A stretch of DNA of 64,000 bases from Betaproteobacteria bacterium (GTDB lineage Bacteria; Pseudomonadota; Gammaproteobacteria; Burkholderiales; SG8-39): contig SCTY01000068.1 of NCBI GenBank assembly GCA_004297625.1, forward strand, positions 310,001 through 374,000, given 5' to 3'. Each line of letters begins with the position of its first letter. Position 1 is the stretch's first letter. Made by a program: the position numbers and the translations under genes. A model generated the notes under the pieces. The model saw only the letters and a list, made by a program, of their open reading frames with translations. It was not told the DNA's origin and searched no databases. Positions 8,495 through 14,926 of this stretch are shown here, in pieces.

Positions 8495-8957
8495 GTGATC
8501 GAGCTCGAGATCGACGGGCGTCCGATCTCGGCCGCGCCGGGCAGCCTGCTCATCGACGCGGCTGCCGATGCCGGCATCGCCGGACGCGCAGTACCCGCTG
8601 CTGCTCACCACGGGGCGGGTGCTCGTGCACTGGCACGCCGGCGAGATGACGCGGCGCTCGGCGGCGCTCGCGCTGTGCCCCGGGCCCGAGGTGGAGATCC
8701 ATCCGAGCGACGCGCGGCGCATCGGCCTCGCGGATGGCGACGGCAACGGGGCCGAGCTGCGCCTCGTGTCGCGGCGCGGCGAGCTGCGCGCGCGCGCCTG
8801 GGTCACCGAGCGCGTGCCCGAGGGCGTGGTGTTCGGCAATTTCCACTTCCCGGCCGAAGGCAACGTGAACAACCTCACCCTGCTCGCGGTCGACCCGGTC
8901 GCGAAAATCCCCGAGTACAAGGTCTGCGCGGTGCGCGCGGAGGCCTTGCCGGCATAA
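8495..8957 (+). pseudogene. Remnant of a formate-dehydrogenase / NuoG-like molybdopterin oxidoreductase
   Basis: Only the two ends of a large gene remain. From a GTG at 8495 about 28 codons encode a 2Fe-2S ferredoxin-type N terminus (IELEIDGRPISAAPGSLLID), as in NuoG or the N terminus of formate dehydrogenase alpha subunits. Near 8580 the reading frame changes, and the sequence from 8583 to the TAA at 8957 encodes the molybdopterin-dinucleotide-binding C terminus (LLTTGRVLVHWHAGEMTRRS, then GVVFGNFHFPAEGNVNNLT) of formate dehydrogenase. More than 600 residues of the middle are missing and the ends are out of frame, so this is an internal-deletion pseudogene. The downstream formate/nitrite channel gene supports the formate identity. 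Confidence 0.75.
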
Positions 8958-8967
8958 CGGAGGCCCT

Positions 8968-9831
8968 ATGGCACACCTGCAGTTGGGTTTCGAGGCGTAC
9001 TCGCCGCGCGAGATCGCCGAAAAGGTTCAGCTCGTCGGCGTGACCAAGGCGCGCCTGCCGCTCGTACAAACGGCGATCCTCGGCATAATCGCCGGCGGAT
9101 TCATCGGTCTCGGGGCGCTCTTCTACACGCTCGTGGCGAGCGACGCGACGCTCGGTTTCGCGGCGACGCGGGTGCTCGGAGGGTTCGTCTTTTCGCTCGG
9201 CCTCATTCTCGTGGTCGTCGCCGGCGCCGAGCTCTTCACCGGCAACAACCTGATGGTGATGGCGTGGGCCGACCGCAGGATCACGACGAACGAGCTGCTG
9301 CGCAACTGGTTGATCGTCTATGCGGCAAACGCGCTCGGCGCAGCCGGCCTCGCCGTCGTCGTCTACCTCGCCAACCACGGCGCGATGAACGGCGGCGCCG
9401 TCGGCGCCGCCTACGTGAAGATCGCCGCGGCGAAGACTTCGCTACCCTTCGCCGAGGCATTCTTCAAGGGCGTGCTGTGCAATCTGCTCGTCTGCCTGGC
9501 GGTTTGGCTCGCCCTCGCCGGACACAGCGTGGTCGACAAGATCCTCGCCATCGTCTTCCCGATCACCGCGTTCGTCGCCGCGGGCTTCGAGCACAGCATT
9601 GCCAACATGTACTTCCTCACCCTCGGGCTGCTCGTTTCGGACGTGAGTTGGTCGGGGATCGTGGGGAACCTCGTTCCGGTAACGCTCGGCAACATCGTCG
9701 GCGGCAGCGGCATGGTGGCGGCCGTGTATTACCTCGTCTACCGGCAGCCCGCGCACGCCGACGGGCGCGTCGGAACCGAGCGCACGCGCGCGAGCGACGC
9801 TTCGCCCACCGAGCTCACCGCCAAGCGCTGA
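8968..9831 (+). CDS. Formate/nitrite transporter (FocA/NirC family)
   Basis: A 287-aa pentameric-channel-type membrane protein with six helices. Family signatures are clear: AGAELFTGNN near residue 90, KGVLCNLLVCLAVW near 170, GFEHSIANMYF near 212 and NLVPVTLGNIVGGS near 237. The polar C-terminal tail is about 35 residues. A GGAGG ribosome site lies just before the ATG at 8968, and the gene starts 10 bp after the decayed formate dehydrogenase, probably its former operon partner. The channel could carry formate, nitrite or another small monovalent anion; sequence alone does not settle which. Confidence 0.92.
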   Translation: MAHLQLGFEAYSPREIAEKVQLVGVTKARLPLVQTAILGIIAGGFIGLGALFYTLVASDATLGFAATRVLGGFVFSLGLILVVVAGAELFTGNNLMVMAWADRRITTNELLRNWLIVYAANALGAAGLAVVVYLANHGAMNGGAVGAAYVKIAAAKTSLPFAEAFFKGVLCNLLVCLAVWLALAGHSVVDKILAIVFPITAFVAAGFEHSIANMYFLTLGLLVSDVSWSGIVGNLVPVTLGNIVGGSGMVAAVYYLVYRQPAHADGRVGTERTRASDASPTELTAKR

Positions 9832-9869
9832 GACGCCGTCACGCGACCCAAGGCCGGTGCCCGGACGGA

Positions 9870-10112
9870 CTAGGCTTCGCGCGCAAGCGGCAGCAGGAAG
9901 CCCTCGCGCAGGACATCCTTGCCCACGAGCATTTCCTCGGCGGCGCGGCGTTCCTCGTCGAACACGACCCGCGCCAGCCGCTTCAGCGTCGCGCGCGCGT
10001 CCTCGAGCGAGCGGCCGTACGAGTTGATCCCGGGCAGCTCCTCGATGAACCCGAAGTAGCCGTCTCCCGACTTCAGATAAATCGCCGTGAAGGCGATCAG
10101 CGGTTGTTCCAT
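9870..10112 (-). CDS. HicB-like orphan protein
   Basis: An 80-aa protein from the ATG at 10112, preceded by a GGACAAGG purine tract. The core (AIYLKSGDGYFGFIEELPGINSYGRS, residues 8-33, in the form YFGFIEELPG then GRSLEDARATLKRL) is the partial RNase-H-like fold of HicB antitoxins, which usually neutralise the mRNA-cleaving HicA toxin. No HicA (about 60-80 aa with a catalytic His) is adjacent on either side, and there is no C-terminal DNA-binding domain. It is therefore an orphan antitoxin or a HicB-fold protein with another role. An ATG 18 bp further upstream would overlap the OmpA-like gene and seems less likely. Confidence 0.75.
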   Translation of the reverse strand: MEQPLIAFTAIYLKSGDGYFGFIEELPGINSYGRSLEDARATLKRLARVVFDEERRAAEEMLVGKDVLREGFLLPLAREA

Positions 10113-10122
10113 GGGCCTTGTC

Positions 10123-10845
10123 CTATGCATGCTTCGCTTTCGCTGCGGCCGCGGCCGGCGCCGACCTCGCTGCGCCAGCGGTATGCGCCGTGCCGACGAC
10201 GGTCACTTCGGCGTAGCGATCGGGCTGCAGGCACTGGATGAGCCGGGCGCGCGGCATGCCTTCGCATTGCGCCGTCGAGGTCGCCGGCTGCGCGCTGCCC
10301 AAGCCCCGCGCGCGGATGCGGCGCGCGTCGATTCCGTGTTGCACGAGGTAGTCGCGAACGGCCTCGGCGCGGCGCTCGGAAAGGCCGCGGTTGTAGCTCG
10401 GCGTGCCAAGCCGATCCGTGTGTCCGGCAATGTCCACCGAACGGTAGTCGGCCGCCGCAATCCGCTTGGCGAGCGAATCGAGCGTTGCGCGCCCTCGCGG
10501 GGTCAGCGCTGCGCTGTCGAACTGGAAGAGGGTGTCGGCCGACAAGCGGAACGGCGCCGCCGGCTTCGGGTGCGGTGCTGGCGCGGCCGCCGGCGGCGCC
10601 TGCCGCGCGGCCGGCGCGCTCTTCGGCGGCTCGGAAGCCGCCGCCGTCTTCATCGGCTCGCAGTGGGCGAACCGCATCCCGGGGCGCCACTCGCCGGTGT
10701 GCCAGCAATCGCCGAACGAGCCCATGACCGGCTGGCCGCCCGCGGAGAGCAGGTAGCCCGCGGCATCGCCGGACGCGGCGGCGCGCGCGGCGGGCACTGC
10801 CGCCATCAGGCAGGCGGCGACGGCGAGAAATCGACGCAAACGCAT
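10123..10845 (-). CDS. OmpA-family outer-membrane/periplasmic protein
   Basis: A 240-aa exported protein with a signal peptide at residues 1-23 (RRFLAVAACLMAAVPAARA). A short domain follows with a paired-Cys region (GDCWHTGEWRPGMRFAHCEP), then an Ala/Pro linker. Residues 100-215 form the OmpA C-terminal peptidoglycan-binding domain (FQFDSAALTPRG, IAGHTDRLGT, YNRGLSERRAEAV). It lacks the eight-stranded beta barrel of classical OmpA. It probably tethers the envelope to peptidoglycan. It lies with two other small envelope/stress genes on the same strand. Confidence 0.9.
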   Translation of the reverse strand: MRLRRFLAVAACLMAAVPAARAAASGDAAGYLLSAGGQPVMGSFGDCWHTGEWRPGMRFAHCEPMKTAAASEPPKSAPAARQAPPAAAPAPHPKPAAPFRLSADTLFQFDSAALTPRGRATLDSLAKRIAAADYRSVDIAGHTDRLGTPSYNRGLSERRAEAVRDYLVQHGIDARRIRARGLGSAQPATSTAQCEGMPRARLIQCLQPDRYAEVTVVGTAHTAGAARSAPAAAAAKAKHA

Positions 10846-10885
10846 GGAGGATTCCTTTCAGGGCTGGTTTCGTTCAGGTTCGAGG

Positions 10886-11299
10886 TCACGCCTTGGGCCA
10901 GTGGAAGCTCACCTGCCGGTCGCCTTTCGCCTTCACCAGAACCATCCGCTGCAGGGCCTTGCCGTGCCTCGTCGCGACGATGCGGTACTTGCCGGCCGGA
11001 ACCTTGATCAGCATGATCGGCCCGTCGGACACGGCATCGAGCATCGCTTTGCCCGCCCGGTCCTTGACGTCGACGGACACGCCGGCGACGTACTCGGCTT
11101 TCTTGCCGGCCGAAAACACCAGGCTCAGCGGATAGCTCTTCGCTTCGGCTTTCATCGCGCTCGCCTCGTCCCGGCCGATGCCTCCACTCAGGTAGGTAAC
11201 GCCGTGCTCGGTCTTCGGTTGCGGAAGCGTCGCGGCGAAGAGCGGAAATGCGAGGGCAAGCGCCAGCGCGCCTGCAAATGACCTCAGTGCTGCTTTCAT
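10886..11299 (-). CDS. Exported protein of unknown function
   Basis: A 137-aa protein with a clear signal peptide (KAALRSFAGALALALAFPLFA, cut about residue 22). The mature part looks like an all-beta domain. Its last 50 residues (DGPIMLIKVPAGKYRIVATRHGK) resemble carboxypeptidase-regulatory-like folds. A GAGGAGACAGC ribosome site precedes the ATG at 11299. It sits 40 bp upstream of the OmpA-like gene on the same strand, suggesting a periplasmic job in the same transcript. No catalytic motif is visible. Confidence 0.75.
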   Translation of the reverse strand: MKAALRSFAGALALALAFPLFAATLPQPKTEHGVTYLSGGIGRDEASAMKAEAKSYPLSLVFSAGKKAEYVAGVSVDVKDRAGKAMLDAVSDGPIMLIKVPAGKYRIVATRHGKALQRMVLVKAKGDRQVSFHWPKA

Positions 11300-11320
11300 T
11301 GCTGTCTCCTCGGTGAAGGG

Positions 11321-11845
11321 TTATGCATGCAAGCTGTTCAGCAGGTGCCGCGCCCTGACGGCATCGGCGCTGCTGCCGTGCAGGAGCAGGAGGATCTGCC
11401 CGCCTCGGACGGCCGCTTCGTAGGTCTGAACTTCGCCGGGCGACATTCCGGCGAGCGTCAGCATTCTCGCGAGGGCCGAACTGTGCCTGCTGGCCTGCGC
11501 CTGCCAATGGCCGCCGGCGAGCACGCGCGCCGCCGGACCGACGGCGACGACGTGGCCGATGAAAGGCACCCAGATGAGCGCTATCGCGGCCGGGGTGTCG
11601 ATCAGGCGGTCCCACAGCGCGCTGCGCTGGCCCCAGACCGCCGCCCGCGCCCCGGCCACGGCGACGCCCATCGGGCGCACGACGGAAGGCTCTTCCTTTC
11701 CGATGACGGAGAGCTTCGAAGCGTCGAAGCCCGCTTCCTCGAGCCTGTCTATGGCTTCCTGCGCCCGTTCGGCCGATTCGAAGACGCTGACCATTCCGGC
11801 GCCCCTTAAGCTGGCGGGGCCCGATTCCTTTCTCGCGTACATCAT
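11321..11845 (-). CDS. YflT/general-stress-17M-like protein
   Basis: A 174-aa protein. Residues 15-50 (MVSVFESAERAQEAIDRLEEAGF then KLSVIGKE) match the N-terminal alpha/beta domain of general stress protein 17M/YflT. A hydrophobic middle segment (AIALIWVPFIGHVVAVGP) resembles the glycine-rich membrane-like segment of these proteins, and a C-terminal half (MLTLAGMSPGEVQTYEAAVRGGQILLLLHG) follows. AAGGAG stands 6 nt before the ATG at 11845, which decides the start. Exact function is unknown; stress association is family-level knowledge. Confidence 0.7.
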   Translation of the reverse strand: MMYARKESGPASLRGAGMVSVFESAERAQEAIDRLEEAGFDASKLSVIGKEEPSVVRPMGVAVAGARAAVWGQRSALWDRLIDTPAAIALIWVPFIGHVVAVGPAARVLAGGHWQAQASRHSSALARMLTLAGMSPGEVQTYEAAVRGGQILLLLHGSSADAVRARHLLNSLHA

Positions 11846-12117
11846 GACGGCTCCTTCGGACTTGCAGCGCGCATCGCGCATGCGGTGCAAGCTACACGCG
11901 CCTCCTTAACGGGCGCTTATGGGGCCCACCGAGCGTTTACCGCCAACCCCGGTTCGCGCTGTGGCCGTGTCGACCCTGGTCGTGGCGCTGCCCGCGACGG
12001 CGGTACGCCGCTGTTAGAGCACAGCCCGGTGATGCAGCAGTACCTCTTCCCTATGAGGAAACAGCGGAAAGCGCGCGACCTACACCGTGACCTATACCGC
12101 CGTTCGGTCAGCGTAAG

Positions 12118-12198
12118 TCCGTCGCCGCCGTAGAGCGGCCGCAGGCGCCGGCCTTCGCCGCCGGCGAGCACGAGGGCAAGCATGCGCGGATAGGACAT
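12118..12198 (-). pseudogene. N-terminal scrap of a GlgC-like nucleotidyltransferase
   Basis: From an ATG at 12198, about 27 codons read MSYPRMLALVLAGGEGRRLRP. This carries the GG-G-RL-PL nucleotide-binding signature of glucose-1-phosphate adenylyltransferase and related sugar nucleotidyltransferases. After YGGDG the similarity stops and the frame runs on without family features to 11917. Nothing else of the roughly 400-aa enzyme remains, so this is a decayed fragment. The wider gap 11846-12283 holds nothing else I can support. Confidence 0.55.
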
Positions 12199-12283
12199 GT
12201 CTTCAACTAGCTTTTGCCCGGCCCGCCGGATTTGACCTGGCGCAAACCTCCGCGGCTTGCGGCCGCCACCTAGAATGCAAGGC

Positions 12284-13633
12284 ATGCCGGGCGCACCCTA
12301 TCCGCTGGAGCCGCTGTTCGGGCGCATCCTTTCGCCATTCGAGCAGTTCCTCCGCCGCACGACGGCGGGTGGGATTGTCCTGATCGCGACGACCGTCGTC
12401 GCGCTCGCGCTGGCGATGGTCTTCGGCGCCGACGCAATTCATCGGTTCACGGAGCGGCCGATCGGGTTTTCGGCGGGCGGCCGCCCCAGGCTCGAGCTGT
12501 CGCTGCACCAATGGATCAACGACGGGCTGATGAGCCTTTTCTTCCTGCTCGTGGGTCTGGAGCTCAAGCGAGAGATCCTCGTCGGCGAGCTCTCATCGCT
12601 CAAGGACGCGGCCCTGCCCGTCATCGCGGCCATTGGCGGCATGGTGCTGCCGGCGCTGATCTACCTCGCTTTGAATGCGGGCACTCCCGCAGCCTCGGGC
12701 TGGGGCATTCCGATGGCGACCGACATCGCGTTTGCCGTCGGCATCCTCGTCCTGCTCGCCTGGCGTATCCCCAAGAACCTGATCATCTTCCTCACGGCGC
12801 TGGCGATCGCCGACGACCTCGGCGCAGTGCTGGTCATCGCCGTCTTCTACACGGCCGATCTGAACCTCGGGTCGCTCGGCGCCGCCGCGGCGCTGTTCGC
12901 GATCCTGGTGCTGTTCAACCGCGGCGGCGTGCGCCATCCGCTGCCCTACGCGCTTATCGGCGTGCCTCTATGGCTTGCGGTGCACGATTCCGGCGTGCAC
13001 GCCACGCTCGCCGGCATCCTGCTCGCCATGGCGATCCCGGCACGGCCGGCGCACACGCCCGCGCACTTCGAGCGCCGCATCGAAGAGCTCGAAGCGGCCT
13101 TCCGCGCCGACCGGCGGGACGAGGACACGTCCGACGATCCGCTCAGCAACTTCCGCATGGCCTCGATCGCCGAGGCGATGGAGCGCTCCGCCGCGGCGGT
13201 GCAGAGTCCCTTGCAGCGCATCGAGCACGGCCTCACGCCGTGGGTGACGTTCGTAGTCATTCCCGTATTCGCGCTGTCCAACGCCGGCATCGACCTGCTC
13301 GAGGTGGCGTGGCGCGAAGCCGTGGCACACAGGGTGACCCTGGGCGTGATGGGCGGCCTCGTATTCGGCAAGTTCGCGGGCATCAGCCTGTTCAGCTGGG
13401 CATCGATCCGCTTCGGAATCGCGCGCCTGCCGTCCGGCGTGCGCTGGGTGCACCTGCTCGGCGCTGCATGGCTGGCAGGCATAGGGTTCACCATGTCGCT
13501 TTTCATTTCGCAGCTCGCCTTCAGCGCTCCCGAGCTGGTCGAAGAGGCGAAGCTCGGCATTCTCCTGGGCTCGGCGCTGTCGGCTGCCATCGGCCTGGTC
13601 TGGCTCTATTTGGCCGCGTCGCGCTCTCATTGA
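12284..13633 (+). CDS. nhaA: Na+/H+ antiporter NhaA
   Basis: A 449-aa inner-membrane antiporter that exports Na+ (or Li+) in exchange for protons. Hallmarks are the opening SPFEQFLRRTTAGGIVL, the helix IV motif ATDIAFAVGIL and the ion-binding Asp pair in AIADDLGAVLVIAVFYT. The large cytoplasmic loop around residues 258-300 is longer and more acidic than in E. coli NhaA (388 aa). The start is uncertain: ATG at 12284 is preferred (AAGG just before it), but an ATG at 12275 and a TTG at 12257 are in frame. It fits the ion-homeostasis theme of the region. Confidence 0.95.
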   Translation: MPGAPYPLEPLFGRILSPFEQFLRRTTAGGIVLIATTVVALALAMVFGADAIHRFTERPIGFSAGGRPRLELSLHQWINDGLMSLFFLLVGLELKREILVGELSSLKDAALPVIAAIGGMVLPALIYLALNAGTPAASGWGIPMATDIAFAVGILVLLAWRIPKNLIIFLTALAIADDLGAVLVIAVFYTADLNLGSLGAAAALFAILVLFNRGGVRHPLPYALIGVPLWLAVHDSGVHATLAGILLAMAIPARPAHTPAHFERRIEELEAAFRADRRDEDTSDDPLSNFRMASIAEAMERSAAAVQSPLQRIEHGLTPWVTFVVIPVFALSNAGIDLLEVAWREAVAHRVTLGVMGGLVFGKFAGISLFSWASIRFGIARLPSGVRWVHLLGAAWLAGIGFTMSLFISQLAFSAPELVEEAKLGILLGSALSAAIGLVWLYLAASRSH

Positions 13634-13677
13634 CGCAGGTCAAATCGACACCGCCGATCCGCCTTACGTGAGGGTAC

Positions 13678-13794
13678 ATGGCATACAAGGTCCTTGTACC
13701 CTTTGAGGGCTCGAACTGCGCGCTGCGTGCTCTTGAGCACGCTGTGACCTTGGCACAGCGCATCGGCGAGTGTTCCATTCACATCGCCCACGCC
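13678..13794 (+). pseudogene. Truncated universal-stress protein (N-terminal 39 residues)
   Basis: From an ATG at 13678, the translation MAYKVLVPFEGSNCALRALE continues to SIHIAHA and matches the first strand and helix of UspA-fold proteins. Family resemblance ends at about 13794, exactly where sequence belonging to a gene on the opposite strand begins. The frame then runs on to 14016 with unrelated residues. It is a truncated gene at a recombination junction. Confidence 0.7.
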
Positions 13795-14033
13795 GCGTTC
13801 TTGCGCAGCACGCCGGCAGCCGGCAGCGCGTGCACATCGCCGTGCACGGCTTTCACGTCCCGCCCGGCTCGACGTGCCGCCTCGCGAAGCGTCATCGCAC
13901 CGCCGCCGGCCATGGCCTTGAGCAGCTCCCAGCGTTTAGCGGTCAAGACTTTCCAGAGCAAGTCGGCCGACGCAAAGGAGATGTGCGCGCCGCGGCGATT
14001 GCCGGAAAGCGCGTAGAGAGCGCGTTGTTTCAC
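13779..14033 (-). pseudogene. Truncated HTH DNA-binding protein (HVO_A0114-like)
   Basis: The 84 codons contain the core of a winged-helix regulator family often paired with toxin genes (FASADLLWKVLTAKRWELLK, then REAARRAGRDVKAVHGDV and AGVLRK). The usual C-terminal continuation after GVLRK is missing and replaced by NAAWAM and a stop. The N terminus (GTG at 14033) also looks shorter than in intact members. Its 3' end meets the universal-stress fragment at about 13795. Probably inactive. Confidence 0.6.
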
Positions 14034-14082
14034 CGCTTAGCGGTTAGCGACTGTGAGCTTCGCGGTTCTCATGCGCCCCTTG

Positions 14083-14433
14083 TCAGGCAAAAACCACCGT
14101 CAGCTTGCCCCCAACCCGCCGACGCGGCGCATCCTTCACTACGATCTCCACGTCTCGTCCAAGACTCGTCAGACAGTCGATGAGTTTCCGCTCCGAGACT
14201 CCGCGGAACTGTCCGCGCAGCAGCGCGGATACCTTCGGCTGCGTCAGGCCGAGAATCTTTGCCGTTTCGACCTGGGTGAGCCCCTTGCTGCGAACGATCT
14301 CGGAGATCTTGCGGACCAGCTTCGCCTTGACCAGCATTTCCTCGGCGTCGGGATAGCCGAGATCGGCGTATACGTTGCCGCTGCCTTCGTGAATCTCGAT
14401 CGCCCGAGTGGCTTTGCTTCGACGTTTACTCAT
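14083..14433 (-). CDS. higA: HigA-type XRE antitoxin
   Basis: A 116-aa protein with a helix-turn-helix of the XRE/HigA2 type in the middle (GLTQVETAKILGLTQPKVSALLRG, residues about 50-73) and a small C-terminal extension. It should bind and neutralise the toxin encoded immediately upstream and repress their common promoter. The genes overlap by 8 bp with the toxin gene first, as in higBA systems. The N-terminal YADLGYPDAEEMLVKAKLVRK is typical of antitoxins paired with Gp49-like HigB toxins. Confidence 0.9.
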   Translation of the reverse strand: MSKRRSKATRAIEIHEGSGNVYADLGYPDAEEMLVKAKLVRKISEIVRSKGLTQVETAKILGLTQPKVSALLRGQFRGVSERKLIDCLTSLGRDVEIVVKDAPRRRVGGKLTVVFA

Positions 14434-14740
14434 CTTCGCGTTCCTTCGCCCGCGCAGCCGTGGCCTTTAGTCTTTCCTTGATCAGGTCCATGTCCGGCTT
14501 CGGCGTCGCTATGCCCTTCTTGGACTTTTTCTGAAACACATGCAATACAAACACCCGCGCCGCGTACCGGACCGTGTACACCGCGCGATAGGTGCCACCG
14601 CGCCAGTCTTCCACGACTTCCAGGACGTCCGCCGAACCGAAGCCACGCAGAGGTTTCGCTTGCTCGTGGCGCTCGCCAATCTGCGCGAGATACAGCGCGT
14701 ACCCGAAGACGTCCACCACCTGCGCCGGCAGTGCCATCAA
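14426..14740 (-). CDS. higB: HigB-type (Gp49-like, RelE superfamily) toxin
   Basis: A protein of at least 104 aa with the family core YALYLAQIGERHEQAKPL, VLEVVEDWRGGTYRAVYTV and VLHVFQKKSKKGIATPKPD. Such toxins cleave mRNA at the ribosome. The start is a puzzle. Upstream of the TTG at 14740 the frame stays open and encodes RPLEWIGSSKKDL, which family members normally have at their N terminus. The only start before the in-frame TGA (14801-14803) is a CTG at 14800; an ATG at 14804 lies in another frame. Either CTG is used or an indel has removed the normal start. Confidence 0.85.
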   Translation of the reverse strand: MMALPAQVVDVFGYALYLAQIGERHEQAKPLRGFGSADVLEVVEDWRGGTYRAVYTVRYAARVFVLHVFQKKSKKGIATPKPDMDLIKERLKATAARAKEREDE

Positions 14741-14813
14741 GTCCTTCTTCGAGCTTCCAATCCATTCCAGCGGTCTCGGCGCGCGTATTCGAGCCTCCAG
14801 TCATCGGGCCCCG

Positions 14814-14819
14814 ATTATA
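14814..14819 (-). promoter_or_regulatory. -10 box of the higBA promoter
   Basis: TATAAT reads on the minus strand from 14819 to 14814, a perfect sigma70 -10 hexamer upstream of higB. No good -35 is seen at 16-18 bp. Transcription would start near 14807, only a few bases before the CTG at 14800, so a nearly leaderless mRNA is possible. Confidence 0.5.
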
Positions 14820-14926
14820 CCTAAACTGGAATACTGGGGCAGCCGACAGCCGGCGGTTCTGCCGAAACAACCTTGCGCCTCCCGGTCGCCTGCCGGAAGA
14901 TGGCGGCCGAACGCCAACACGTACTG

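Noticed and set aside
9870..10112. A complete HicAB toxin-antitoxin system
   Set aside because: Only the HicB-like gene is present; neither side encodes a HicA-type double-stranded-RNA-binding toxin.
13678..14016. A 112-aa intact universal-stress protein
   Set aside because: Only the first 39 residues match the family. The rest is the opposite-strand reading of an HTH gene fragment.
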